Shown one piece after another: positions 23,601-33,764 of a DNA stretch of 64,000 nt; the first letter of the stretch is position 1; every line of letters starts with the position of its first letter. The stretch lies in NCBI GenBank assembly GCA_947579665.1, contig OX388341.1:6004752-6068751 (forward strand), in the 5' to 3' direction. A program made the position numbers and the translations under genes. Origin of the DNA: Sympetrum striolatum. Its lineage: Eukaryota > Arthropoda > Insecta > Odonata > Libellulidae. The notes beneath the pieces were generated by a model, which made no database searches, was not told the DNA's origin, and saw only the letters and a program-made list of their open reading frames with translations.

Positions 23601-24263
23601 GATATTATGTGGCACGCGGAATATTCACGGCACTTCATTACGTACACTTCACTGAAACGATGCCCCGCAATAAATAAATGTAGATTATGTACATTAGTGA
23701 CGATAATTAAGTATTATTTAAGCAAATTTCAAGATATTAATCCTATCACTGGCATTATAAAATGTATACCACCATCTCCATGTATGGTTTCGCACCAAAT
23801 TAGCACGTTAGCCATTAACTTTCATAAAATATGGCACAGTTGCCGCAAAAAGTTCGCCAACCCTTGTCTAGGGGTACCTTGGTCGAGGACCGGAGCACAC
23901 TTCTATCCCTACGGGAAGACAATCGACTTAATGTCATTTGGTTGAGTGGATACCGATATAGTAATAAAATTATAAAATTGCTCGGCAGATAGATAAAGCT
24001 GCGATAACACGAATGCAATTACACCTATTCTTAGGGCCGAAAAAGTGAAATCTCTCTCAAATACTTTCAATAAGTGTGAAGGGATATAAGAAGGTGTGTG
24101 TGGCGCCATCTGTCGAAAGAATCGTAATCCACATTCTGTTCTTTTCTAGAAACAACGCGAGTGCGAGGCAGCGCATGAAAATCTGAAGAAGATCCTGAGC
24201 AAGAAGAACGAGTTGATAATGCAGCTCAGAGAGAAGTTACTCAAGTACGAAGGCAATGAATAG
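5605..24263 (+). CDS. LZTFL1: LZTFL1 homologue (leucine zipper transcription factor-like 1), with central exons not found
   Basis: LZTFL1 is a cytoplasmic regulator of BBSome traffic to cilia. Four exons were found: 5605-5717 (coding part of exon 5594-5717), 20600-20794, 20905-20986 and 24150-24263 (stop TAG). All have AG/GT borders, and joining them in order keeps the frame, giving 167 residues. Landmarks similar to the vertebrate protein include LIEEYMQFSKYQRA and SLKNYFEGIVES in exon 1, GEVESESM and LLLKQLVQQAEEA in exon 2, DLLEQI in exon 3, and KKILSKKN and LREKLLKYE at the C-terminus. The vertebrate protein is about 300 residues. The missing piece is the central coiled coil, expected between 20,987 and 24,149. 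Either its exons have diverged or been lost, or I failed to recognise them. The first intron is about 14.9 kb and full of transposons. Confidence 0.82.
6380..6690 (+). mobile_element. RTE-type LINE, 5' UTR fragment
   Basis: This resembles by eye the sequence just upstream of the RTE endonuclease frame at 7,960-8,290. Shared phrases include GTCAATAGGTAGAAGCCAGA-like sequence and a run of the type GACACACTGAAGAGCACCGC. It has no open frame of its own, so it is a dead fragment. Confidence 0.5.
7290..7690 (+). pseudogene. RTE LINE 3' fragment, heavily decayed
   Basis: The plus-strand translation, with many stops and shifts, still follows the C-terminal part of the RTE reverse transcriptase seen at 34,560-34,950. 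DKFSYLG is intact near the start, and further on RKTKMEMLELVG matches DRKTYTEVLEMVG. An old, dead copy of the same family as 12.7-14.2 kb. Confidence 0.65.
7960..11125 (+). pseudogene. RTE LINE 5' part (endonuclease), split by a hAT insertion
   Basis: The left piece (7,960-8,615) has the RTE 5' UTR and the start of an apurinic-type endonuclease; a frame reading TWNVRT is present near 8,330. The right piece (10,822-11,125) resumes with VYMHI, then a degraded GDWNAVV motif (read DWSAVVELGKDG), then GNRNDREKKLIDFYRRN. The two pieces become continuous when the element at 8,616-10,821 and one copy of its target duplication are removed. Several stops and shifts show it is not functional. The family is the one often annotated in insects as craniofacial development protein 2-like. 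Confidence 0.75.
8616..10821. mobile_element. Non-autonomous hAT element, 2.2 kb, nested in the RTE copy
   Basis: The ends are CAGTGGCGCAGC and its perfect complement GCTGCGCCACTG, with G/C-homopolymer runs just inside both ends. The flanks are GTTCAGGA (8608-8615) and GTTCAGGT (10822-10829), a 7-of-8 match to an 8-bp hAT target duplication. The 2,206-bp interior is A+T-rich and has no transposase frame, so it must have been mobilised in trans. Confidence 0.8.
11716..11980. mobile_element. PIF/Harbinger-type MITE, copy 2
   Basis: A 265-bp element flanked by TAA (11713-11715 and 11981-11983). It has the same terminal repeats as the copy at 4,055-4,321. The interior is the same sequence in reverse orientation with only a few differences by eye. 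The low divergence suggests recent activity of the family. Confidence 0.85.
12660..14210 (+). pseudogene. RTE-type LINE reverse transcriptase, 3' part, copy 1
   Basis: This reads through the RT in several frames. Conserved blocks are MKGNKATGVDEIPAEFLK, a QFGFRRGKGTRDAI block near 13,125, and RQGCPMSPTLFNIY near 13,420. The catalytic box, normally YADD, reads YANDKA here (about 13,540), so the second catalytic aspartate region is damaged. A TA-dinucleotide expansion at 13,436-13,455 adds IYIYIY to the fingers/palm junction. The C-terminal part (SLVWRVLLYGCDTW, WVDRKTNTDVLEMVG) and a short 3' end follow. The copy at 33.77-34.96 kb is closely related. Confidence 0.88.
14735..15265. repeat. G+C-rich composite repeat with direct and inverted sub-repeats
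   Basis: Two related units (about 14,823-14,933 and 15,005-15,100) share CGTCCGATCGGTC and GATGCTTTC plus CAAGAACCG motifs. A third block (15,170-15,260) repeats the segment 14,910-15,000 (TTTGGAGAGGACGGTC). Pieces are also in inverted order, for example ACACACGCCGG. It is probably overlapping MITEs. A related GGTCGAAACCGTTT phrase recurs near 18,910. No coding signal. Confidence 0.5.
15860..16110. other. G+C-richer island in the LZTFL1 intron, unassigned
   Basis: This stretch is clearly richer in G+C and CpG than its surroundings and ends near ATG followed by GTGAGT, a good donor. It could be an alternative promoter or first exon, a SINE, or another repeat. I found no partner exon for it, so no function is claimed. 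Confidence 0.3.
16545..16885. repeat. Two-copy diverged tandem repeat, about 187 bp
   Basis: Unit 1 (about 16,550-16,695) and unit 2 (about 16,735-16,885) align by eye. Both contain a GTACTTTTTTAAGAGG-like phrase, a TCTCTTTTTGTAAAAGCG-like phrase and a stretch of CTATTTTTG followed by TTTTTACAAA. Not coding. Confidence 0.5.
19950..20065 (+). pseudogene. LINE reverse transcriptase fragment (N-terminal RT block)
   Basis: A short frame reads SDEVLNAIQSFKTKKSLGPY followed by NIPVNG. This is the recognisable motif 0/1 region of non-LTR reverse transcriptases (SxxxGPDxIP). Upstream and downstream coding is lost. It is a different LINE from the RTE copies. Confidence 0.6.
22600..22770 (-). pseudogene. 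LINE 3' coding remnant
   Basis: On the minus strand the frame reads TAMIESLGW, matching SAMIESLGW in the LINE at 32,820-33,383. The flanking codons are decayed. It is the same family as 1-277 and 32.8-33.6 kb. Confidence 0.55.
23552..23866. mobile_element. hAT-like MITE
   Basis: It begins CAGTGTTGGCGAAC and ends GTTCGCCAACCCTTG, an imperfect inverted repeat, with TATGGCACGT-type repeats inside. This end sequence is characteristic of a widespread hAT family. An 8-bp duplication could not be confirmed, so the exact right border is uncertain. Confidence 0.5.
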
Positions 24264-24529
24264 TTAGATCGTGTGTTTACATTAGACAATGCTTGCTTTT
24301 AAATATATACCTTAAGGTTCTCTTATGTGACAGTGGTGTGTGTCAGAAATTAGACGGTCATTATATATCGATAGATTTTAATTGAGTTGAGTTTGTCAAG
24401 AATGGATTTACACAGTACATACAAGTTGCGCATTCATTTTGAAGTAAAAGATAAAACCCAATTAATTGATAGAAACGGACGCATCACTTAAAAGTCGTTT
24501 CTTTAAATATCCTACTTAAGGTAGAGTTG

Positions 24530-24765
24530 GTTGGGTAGACGGAGGATCGGGAGTGGGTGGGTTCGAGGGGGGGGCGGGAGAGGGTGGGACGGGAGTGGAT
24601 GGAGAAGAGGGTGGGATAGAAGAGGGCTAGGTAGAGGTTGGGACGTTAGTAGTTGGGATTGAGGGCGGGACTGGAGTGGGTGGGGAGTAGAGGGTGGGAC
24701 CAGAGTAGGTTGGGTAGTGGGTGGGGTAGAGGGTGGGACCGGAGTGGGAGGGGTAGTGGGTATCT
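24530..24765 (+). repeat. Minisatellite block, G-rich strand
   Basis: Degenerate tandem units of the type GAGGGTGGGACGGGAGTGG, related to the 27-bp satellite at 50.5-53.15 kb. This block and the C-rich block at 24,950-25,245 form an inverted pair about 190 bp apart. Confidence 0.8.
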
Positions 24766-24949
24766 GTTAATTAAAATTAAATTGAAGTAAAACTTGGAAA
24801 TGTAAATTACATGGAAAATAGAACATGGAAAAGTATGTAATATGTGTTAATTAAAAGGAGCTAGAAGTAAGATTTTAATTAATAAATCTACTGATATAAA
24901 ATAAATTTTGAATTTCATGTTCAATCCTTATCCAGAAAAAGTTATGCAG

Positions 24950-25245
24950 AACCGTCCCACCCTCTCCCATCCCACCCTCTACCGTCCAACCCTCAAACCC
25001 ACCCACTATCGTCCCACCATCTCTAACCCACCCTCTCCCGTACCATTCTCGAACCAACCCTCTCCCAACCCACCATATACCCCACCCACTCCAGTCCCGC
25101 CATCGAACCCAACCACTACTGACACACCCTCTCCCGTACCATCCTCTACACCGCGCACCGCCCTCTCCCGTCCCACACTCAACCCTACCTTCTCCCATCC
25201 CACCCTCTAACCCATCCTCTCCCATCCCACCCTCTACCCCACGCA
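24950..25245 (-). repeat. Minisatellite block, C-rich strand (inverted partner)
   Basis: Tandem units of the type CCCACCCTCTCCCATCC are the reverse complement of the units at 24.53-24.77 kb and 50.5-53.15 kb. Open frames across it (for example Pro-rich on the plus strand) are by-products of the 27-bp period and are not called as genes. Confidence 0.8.
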
Positions 25246-25259
25246 TATTTGCATGAATG

Positions 25260-28190
25260 CCTTAGTGTCAGCCTGAAAATGCACTAACATTTTACATTTA
25301 GCATCTCATGGAAAACTTAAACGTATTGATTAATTCGCAGTGTTCTTGGTAAATACTGATTCTATCGATGTTAATAAAATCTCTAAAGAGAAACTGCCGG
25401 AGCAACTTTGGTAGAAACCAACATTCAATTGAGAGCAATGTAAACGGTTATTAAAATTGCTTAGTAAAGGTTATGGAAAGTCAACGACAAATAATTAACG
25501 TAGAAACGTGTGTTGAAGCAATAAAATCAAACTTTACACATTTTTCAAACAATAGTGATTGTTTTTAAGTCTCTAAATTCAAGAATATAGTATAAGATTT
25601 ACGTTTTACGTTTCTGACACAATAACAGCGACACTTTCCCAAAAATATACATTTACAATTCGACATTTTAAAGGCTTTATTTTATTTTGGAAAATTAATT
25701 AATATATTTAATTTTTCCAATTTGGTCGCTCAATTCTACCTTCCGTTTGATGTTGCTAGAAATATGTTGTAATTATAGAAAATGTTGTAAGTTTTCATGA
25801 TAAGAAAAAATTGTACTCCATATGAATAATGCTATCGATAATTCAGCGCTATTACGTTTTCTTCAATTGCATTTAGGGAAAATTAATAGAGTTATTTACG
25901 AAGGGTAGTAATTATTTGAGATTTAGTATTTTCGTTCAAAATAAGTAAACCGCTGGTCCAAACTTACTGTCTTGTAACTACTTGTTAACCATCAATTGAA
26001 TTTCGAGCCGATAGCTCCAAAACAACTTGAATTCGGTCACACAAAATCGAATGCCTTGGAAATCATAGTTTGAGCGATGGGTAAAACCTGCTGGCTCATA
26101 TTTTTGCATCGTACAATATTTTCTGAAAAAAGTAATTAATTTTTGGTTATTTCTTTTCTCGAGTCCCGGGGAGGTGAATTCTCTTGATTTTGGAAGATTC
26201 TTCTGGGTGTCAGCGATGAGATACCGAAAGGGCGTTCAACCAAGGATTATCAAGCGAAGTCTTCCGGATGCCACAAATATAACTCTTTCATATAACCTAG
26301 TAATTCTATGAATTCAAGGTGATGTTACTTGCATCAACAGTAATACTATGTTTTAGTATACCTCAACGGTCTGACACGATAAGAAAGCATTTCATCATCA
26401 TAGAAAACCAGAGAAGAAACGTAGCGATGCTGCGGAAATATTTTACATCCATGGATGGAACACAGAATGCCATGAGTACGATCGACCTTCAATGTTTATT
26501 ACGACAGAATCTCTTTCCCTCCTCCGTAAGTAAACTCGGGTATGTAAATATCGCTTTCCATGATTAATTCATAACAACAAGGAAGCAGTAACAATATAAA
26601 TATCCGCAACATTGTTTTAGCAACCAGGTAAACAATTAAAAACGACATAAATGTTTTTGTGGAAGCTCTATATATTGCAAAACGATAAGGAGGTGATCCT
26701 TATTCGAAGAGGTGGTGATTCTCTGTAACTCCGGTATTTACAATTGCGATTAACAAAACACACAAAACAAAACATAATATTACTGTAATGACAATGTGAG
26801 AATAACTGGCAAACTCGATTCAGGTTTTCCTGAGGACATCCGCATTTCTCTTTAACGTTAAATGGGGGCTAGAAAATAATTTTTCCACATTTCCTTACGA
26901 ATCTTTCCCCAAAAAGTAGGCATAGAGCATAGATGTATAGGGAATATATTTCAGCACATCTCGTTTCATATTGAGATATGTAGCAGAATGTCACCAGTAA
27001 CATAATTTGGTCTCCTACCATAAGTAAAGCTGAATCTTTTTCGTTATATATTTATATTATATTTTGCTATCTAATATTCAGATGTTTAAACTGCCATCGT
27101 TGCGTAGTATCGTGTTCTCATCTCCATACGATCTGCACTAAGAGTTCAGTTTCCTCTTACGTCAGAACCATCTTATTTATATTCCTTGTGCCCCCGATTA
27201 CAAATTTCTTACTCTAATATAACGTTTAGAAGTCTTGATTAGTGTTTCGAACATAGAAGAAGATCATCTTTAAATTACTTCATAGAATTAATTCTTCCTG
27301 CGATATTTGTCTTTGTCACCGAAAACTTTATTTTAAAAATTATTCTCTTCTTGATATTTAGAGTGTCTCATTACCAGACATCATACTCTACAGTGGTAAT
27401 GAAAAAAGTGGTTTAAAAATAATTGACAGACAAATTACTCCATCACGGCAGAGCAGAGTAATAGCGATGCTTATGGGAGATATTCGGTCCAGGGATGTAA
27501 TACAGAATACATTAAGTATAATTTGAATCCTATATGATTAGTATTCTATTTAAGTTTGAACGATACTGCGGATATTTGGATTTACGAATTTTTTGTTGTT
27601 TTCGAATTAATATTTTTCTTACTGCTTTTGTTCTTTAGGTTCAAACTTGGAAGACAGAGCAGATTAGGATTGCTGATAAAAGATATTCCATACATGGATG
27701 GAACAAAGAATAAGATAAGTAAAATGGAATCTAATTTGATTATAATTCCTATTTCAGTATGATTGATTGCGAACAAATTCCCCTTTTTTTTAGTCGTTAA
27801 AGTTTCCAATATTAACATCCGTATGACCGCCACATTAGATTTTCTTTCAATTTATATCCGTCTTGTTTTTGCAATAATGAGTCAATTCCACGCTTAAACG
27901 GTATTAAAATTTAACAATTTCTAACTCATGGAGTACTCTTTCATTTTTAATTCATCATAAAAGTTTCGACTACTTCTGAGTGTTCTCCGTACATACTGAT
28001 GTTATTGATGTAAATTTTGGAAAATAATGATTGACGGAGCAACTGTCGTAGAAATCATCATTCAATTTAGAGTGTCTTATACGGTTATTGAAAATGCTTC
28101 ATAAAAGTTAAAGGAAATCAACAGCTAACAATTAAGGTAGAAAACTGTTAGAGTAAAATGCGAAAGTCAAAACTTGCGCCTATTTGGAGC
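25260..28190. repeat. Low-copy complex repeat region with internal duplication
   Basis: The segment 25,360-25,560 recurs directly at 27,990-28,190 (for example GACGGAGCAACT and AGAAATCATCATTCAATT versus GCCGGAGCAACT and AGAAACCAACATTCAATT). The segment 26,040-26,270 recurs inverted at 35,100-35,330. The segment 26,482-26,945 recurs directly at 46,475-46,940, and 27,160-27,425 at 48,030-48,285. No transposase, terminal repeats or LTRs were seen, so these look like segmental duplicates of a locus, not copies of a transposon. Confidence 0.7.
26412..27718 (+). other. Three related exon-like units (61-64 nt)
   Basis: Units at 26,412-26,475, 27,452-27,515 and 27,658-27,718 each follow a CAG acceptor and precede a GT-type donor (GTACGA, GTATAA, GTAAAA). 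Read in the same phase (two bases, then codons) they give KKRSDAAEIFYIHGWNTECH, QSNSDAYGRYSVQGCNTEYI and QIRIADKRYSIHGWNKE then a stop. Unit three is shorter by exactly one codon, which fits coding constraint. The shared core is Y-S/I-x-H/Q-G-W/C-N-T-E. I do not recognise the family. They may be duplicated microexons of a rapidly evolving gene or its remains. Confidence 0.4.
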
Positions 28191-28729
28191 TGTAAATCTA
28201 ATATTATTTAATATAATATTATATTATTATAATATTATTTATCTTTTTATCTTTTTTAATACAGGTTCTAATATAAAGGGTATTCATTGAAAATTCTTAA
28301 TTATAAAATCGGTTGTAATAGTAGAAATATAATAGTGAAATATTGTGATTCTCTAATATAAAATGCGCCAAGATTTTGCGATTTGAGTTCATAAAATAAA
28401 TTGGGTTTTAACACAGTGTTGTGCTTTGCGGAGACACCGCTCATACGATAGAAGATTTAGGTACTGGGATAAGCATGAATGTGTTTCATTGGCTATTTTT
28501 TGGTGATTAATATTGATATTATTTTCCTTGAAGGACGTCGTTGGAGAACTTCTTGTGGATAGTATGTTGGGGATCTAATCTCCACATTCCAAATATGTAA
28601 TTTAGTATTTAACTATTTATTAAATCATCTACTGAAAAATTATGCGGACATTTTCATTCGTATACTATTTTGATCATTTTAACTTTTAATTGCTATTAAT
28701 AGATTTCTTATGTTTTATTGTATCTATTG

Positions 28730-29052
28730 TGTCAATTTTACGATAATCCCGTGCCGACGTGACGTTCGTGGCTGAAGTGGCTTGACTTGTGTTGACTTGG
28801 GTGACGCCTTCGACTCTTGATCGCTTTTTATACCAAATGGTGGAAGAATGCAAAATCTCTGTGAACAGTTTGAGTGTCGACGTGATCATACTCCGCGCTC
28901 CCCTCTGAAAGGCGCGCCAGCCAGCGGTCAATGTCTGTGTTCCGCTCGATTGTGTGACCGTGAGCTCAACGGCGAGTCTAGAGGAGGAGATTTCGAAAAA
29001 ACTTTGGGCTAGCCTGGACGGCCTGGACATTGCTAAGAAAGCACATGGAAGG
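28730..29052 (+). pseudogene. Possible coding remnant, unidentified
   Basis: A G+C-richer segment has one frame interrupted by two or three stops. Pieces include DRFLYQMVEECKISVNSL and, after a TGA, ASLEEEISKKLWASLDGLD. It ends at a possible donor (GGAAG|GTGAAG). It could be a dead gene, a transposon ORF or a coincidence. I recognise no domain. Confidence 0.25.
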
Positions 29053-29584
29053 TGAAGGTTGTTTCGGAGAGAGAGTTTCGCGACGTCTTGTAAATTCGGA
29101 GTCTTCCCGAATTGACGTTCGTGTTGAGTGATTTTTTGTACTAATTTTCAATGAGCAGTTCAATTTAAGTGATATTTTGTTGTATGATATTGTTTGAGAC
29201 CTTAATACTATTACTTATTATATTTATTGTTGCAACTTACTTTTGATTGATTTCCCGTTGTCGATATCCCGAGCTGGTTGCTGTTCAGAGTAGTTATTGA
29301 GTTACCGAATGTTTTTCAGTTCCTTTCCAAGTTCTGAACTACAAGGTGGCACATGAATCAGTGTTTTTCCATATTTAAAGATAATGTTTATTATTTATTC
29401 ATATTTTATACAATATATGTATATTAAATTCTATCTTACCTGTCTGCTGTATTGACAATTTTAAAATGGGCCCTTTTTTACGTTTATATAACTTTTATGT
29501 TATTTAAATATTTATGTAAGTAATTATTTTGGTATATGTTTTGTACATATAATTGAAAAATATCTGCAAAACTTGTAGGGATCT

Positions 29585-30230
29585 CTGGGGCAACGAAAAG
29601 GAGGCCTCAGCTGCCCCCTGCTAAATAAATAAACAAAAGACTTCTTGGGTGGAAAAGGAAGCATAGAAGATAGGTTTCGGGAGACATAGGGCATGGGGAC
29701 TAGGGCGGGACCTAGGAAGGAAGGGCACACCCAGAAAAAGAGATAAGTCCCATAAGGGTAGGGCGGGTCTCGCGGAGGCCTCTGGGGTTGGGAATGCTTC
29801 TGGAAGGTCTTGGGGAAAGGGCGGGCCCTACGAATGGAGGGAATCCCCAAGAAAGTCCAGGGGACGGGGTAGTCCTCGAAAGAGCCTTGTAGAGGTAAGT
29901 TGGGCCATGGTTAGGGAGGGTGTCCTCGGGAAGGCCCTAGGGAGGTAGGGAATCCTCACGAAGCCCGTGGGGAGTAGGGTGGGCCCTGGGGAGTAGGGTG
30001 GGCCCTGGGGAGTAGGGCGGATTCTGGGGAGTAGGTGGGCCCTGGGGTCGGAGGGTGTCCATGGGAAGGCCCTGGTTGGTAAGGCTAGCCCTAGAGGTAG
30101 GGCTGGCCCTGGAGGGTAGCGCGGGCCCTGAGGAGGTAGCGTGTCCCCGGGAAGGTCCTATGGGGTAGGACGTGCCCTGATGCTGGAGTGAATCACTGGG
30201 AAGGCTCTGGGGGGTAGGGCTGGCCGCGAT
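29585..30230. repeat. G-rich degenerate minisatellite
   Basis: Irregular units of the type GGGAAGGCCCTGGGGAGTAG repeat throughout. A 19-bp unit is nearly perfect for three copies around 29,965-30,040. Many runs of three or four G would support G-quadruplexes on this strand. Not related in sequence to the 27-bp satellite. Confidence 0.7.
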
Positions 30231-30790
30231 GACCCCCTTCTCACAACGTTACTTGCCCCATACTCCCCCTTTTCCTCCTTCCGACGAACCCACCCCACAT
30301 CGCCCCCTACCACACCACCATTCCCCAATCCATTCGCGCCGTTGCCCCTACCACAAGGACCCCTTCCGACACGCCCACCTACCGAGACGATCATTACCGT
30401 TCTAGCCCCAGTGTACCCAACGCAAGCCCTATTCCCACGACACCTCCTGCCCGTCCCACTTTCTGCCCACGCCCGCATCCCCGTGCACCTCCCCGCGTCG
30501 CGCCCTATCACACCTCCCATCCCAGACCCCCTACCCCAGACAACCCCTACCGAGAAGCTCTCTACTCCGACGACTCCTTCCGCGACGGCCCCTTCACCGG
30601 CGCCAGGTATAGTAAGCCCTTTACCCCGGGCGCCCTCTCCCAACACCTACTACTAGGTGTTGCCTCTCCCCGTGAGACTATACCGGACCTCTTCTCCCCA
30701 ACGGCTTCCTCTATACATCGTCTCCCCGGACGAACTCTCATTACGAAGGCCCACGACTTGATTCTTATTTATTGACGACGGGGGCAGGTG
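30231..30790. repeat. C-rich low-complexity block after a strand switch
   Basis: The strand composition flips abruptly at about 30,230 from G-rich to C-rich. The C-rich block contains Pro/Thr-rich open frames on the plus strand (30,342-30,656) with no recognisable motif; I treat these as compositional. A small inverted repeat, AACACCTA with TAGGTGTT, lies at about 30,640-30,661. Confidence 0.55.
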
Positions 30791-32784
30791 AGGGCCCCTC
30801 TTCTTTGCCCCAAAGACCCCTCTTTTGTTTACAGATATTTTACAGGTATCACTACAAATACATACCGAAATAATTACAGTGATAGTAGCATAAAAACATG
30901 CATTTGCATATTTTAAGATTGTAAAAAATCAGATGAATAGGAGTGATAGAAAAATTACAGAATATATAAAAATATACATAGATTATTAAACAAATATTAT
31001 CTTTGAAGATGGAATACACACTGAATAGAAGGATGAAAACATTTGGCTTCAAAAATAGTTGTTAAACGTGCATCACCATTAGTCAAGTGGAATATTAATA
31101 CTTATTAAAGGTTCAAATAGCATAAATCGATAAATGTTCCCTGTATAGTTCAATAGACGGTTCACTAAATAGTTTAGAATAAATGACATAAATGGGATGA
31201 TCACGTCACAGATAAACTTCACATCATAAGTCACGAAATATATTTCTCAAGGAAGTGTTTATTGTATTCTTTCCCGGTTAAAATTCCTCCAGACGCCATC
31301 CTCCGACGTAACGCCACAACGCCGTCCCACGACTCCACCCTTCGAGTAAATAATATGTTATTATTCACCAAAATCAAAACTTAGTCAATGACACACATTC
31401 GCGTTAATTCCAGTACTTAAATCATGTAATTCGTTTGCGGAATCTCCGCAAAACACAACAGTGCGTTGTAACGCAATATTATTAATAAAATGAAATATGG
31501 GCGCGTCTTAAATTAGAGATTCCCCATGTTTCGCTAGTATATATATCTACTACTTTATCCAAACTTTAATAAATAAGAATCTTTGCATGAATTATACGAT
31601 AGATGAATTGAACCAAATTTATGAAGATCATCATAAAAAATCTAATTAAATAAAAAAATGAGTGTTTCAGGGAACAAATTAGAGCTACAGGTATGCCCAG
31701 TGGAAGATAATGTTGTTAAAACATGAATAGATAAAAAACCCAGATATTCACAATGTTGAATTCTTAGTAATTGAATCGTTTTTCTATTATTTCGCGAAAA
31801 CAAATTTAAGGAGACTTGGTTTCATTTTGTCCGTTGTCCGGGATATATTAATTAGAAATGCTATGAGATATGCATTAGTACCTCCTCTTTAATTAAGTAA
31901 CGTAAGAAACCTTTGGAGGCGATCCATCGGTATAGTAATTGATAAGAAACAAGAATAAATATCCTGCCTCGTATAGTTCTCTGAATTTATCTATATCCAA
32001 TTGACTAAAAAACTTCAGTTCCGTTTTCTACGAAAAGTGATATAAAAGACCTTAAGATCCTAAGGTGGAAATGGTACGAAACAGATGAAAAATTCTTAAA
32101 AATGGAAGGGATTGATATTTGACGAAGAATCGGCCTTTAGGTGACTCTTGAACTTAATGTCCTTTAGCTCTGCCACTATAAAAGGAGGAAATGAAAGTAA
32201 GCTTATCTAAGTAAACCGGAAAAAATCAATGGCGATGTTGGATCTAAAGCCGAAGGAATGAAAGTTGAACCATTCGCTTTCACTACGCCGACATTGTTCC
32301 CGGGTTTGAAAAATCTAAAAACACGCTGAAAGAATTATGAGTCATATATAAATGATAATTATACAGTAATATTTGTCATCACTGAATGTATAAATCATGT
32401 ACCATTAACAAATACAAGTAAAGTAGACATCTCCTTGGTTGCAGATGTTGTTTCTCTCTTTCACTTTATTTAAGATACGACGAAATCGGAATATTAGAGA
32501 AAGTTAAAAATATAATCCTAATTTCATCACCGAAAGTCTTACTCTCATTGAAATTATGAATCTAGAAAAGTCGAACTGACGATTGATTAATAACGTGAAA
32601 TCCATAACCAGACGCTAATAACCCAGCGAACGTTTCTTTATATCTATCGTGTTTGCTTAGTACAGCTAAAATCAAAACAACTGTTTGAAAAAGAACATTT
32701 AACAAATTATGCCAATGCCAGGATGGTTATTTAGCAGTGATACAATATAGTAATTTGTAGAACTCATTAATATTGACTGAAAAT
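30791..32784. other. A+T-rich intergenic DNA, nothing recognised
   Basis: No conserved frame, RNA gene, or clear repeat was seen on either strand. Confidence 0.5.
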
Positions 32785-33605
32785 GCTGAATTTCATAAAA
32801 ATACTACTCTACTGATGCAATGTTAAAACTAAATTTGCAGAACGATCTGAATATGATCTCGGGTTGGTGTAGTGATTGGCAGCTCGAGCTGAATGTAAAG
32901 AAATGCGTTGCCATGACTTTCACGCGGTCCACTAACGTTACCTGCGCACCGTACAGAATTTCAGGAAATCCCTCGGAGCTCGTGATGCACCATAAATATC
33001 TAGGAGTTACGCTCAGCTGTAATTTTTCCTTCAAAGAGCGTATTCGAGGCGTAGTAGGAAAGGCGAATAGAATGCAAAGGTTAGCCATCAGAATTCTTAG
33101 GGGATGTTCATCGAGAGTAAAAGAAATAGCGTACTTTTCCCTAATTCGACCTCTACTTGAGTATTACTGTGCGGTTTGGGATCCTCACGAAGTAGGATTA
33201 ATTTCCGATCTCGAGATGGTTCAACGTAGAGCAGTCAGGTTCGTCAAGGGAGATTTCAGATTCGACAGCAGTGTTTCGGCTATGATAGAATCTCTGGGAT
33301 GGAACTCTCTTAGTGATAGAAGACGTGAATATCGAGGGAAGCTTTTTGATAAATTTGTCACTACCGATTTCAGGGGGAGATAGCTGATATGGTCATCCCA
33401 GTTATATTTCTACGCGACCTTCGAGAGAAAACAGAAAAGCGATACAGGGAAGTAGTTGCCAGGACAGATAGCTACTTTTGGTCATTTTTTCCGCGAAGTA
33501 TTAGAGAAGCGAATAGCTCTCCAGATTAGATAGGTATTTCGGTGTCTTACACCCCCTGCCACGCGCCACTGGCGGATTGCAGGGTTTAAATGTAAATGTA
33601 AATAA
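32785..33605 (+). mobile_element. 5'-truncated LINE with RT C-terminal frame
   Basis: An uninterrupted frame (32,820-33,383) covers the region after the RT catalytic box. It includes ISGWCSDWQLELNVKKC, YLGVTLSCNFSFKERI, ILRGCSSRVKEIAYFSLIRP and PLLEYYCAVWDPH, typical of the thumb and C-terminal region of non-LTR retrotransposons of the jockey/CR1 type. A 3' UTR and a tail of TGTAAA repeats end near 33,602. It is 5' truncated, as is usual for LINE insertions. Related pieces lie at 1-277 and 22,600-22,770 (minus). Confidence 0.85.
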
Positions 33606-33764
33606 TTCTATTAAAATGTCCTAAATTCTGTTAAAAAACGTACATGGGCTGAATTAATAATAGCGTTGTACAGCATGGTTAGTAATTTCTTTCTAATCAT
33701 CAAATCTTATAATATCTACAATAAGATTTTAAAAACCCCTAACGAAAAGTAATATTAAACGAGC

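Larger units (their letters stand above)
20987..24149 (+). other. LZTFL1 last visible intron; expected site of missing coiled-coil exons
   Basis: This is bounded by donor GTAAGCC and acceptor CTTTTCTAG. I read it on the plus strand for a coiled-coil exon and saw none. It contains a decayed minus-strand LINE piece (22,600-22,770), a G+C-rich stretch near 23,030-23,120 of unknown nature, and a hAT-like MITE (23,552-23,866). Confidence 0.5.

Noticed and set aside
23490..23945. 151-codon frame on the plus strand
   Set aside because: It runs through the hAT-like MITE (repeated TGGCAC motifs); not a gene.
24875..25246. Gly/Trp-rich frame on minus and Pro/Thr-rich frame on plus
   Set aside because: By-products of the inverted minisatellite block.
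30158..30656. Overlapping long frames in both strands of the C-rich block
   Set aside because: Low complexity and present on both strands; no recognisable motif.
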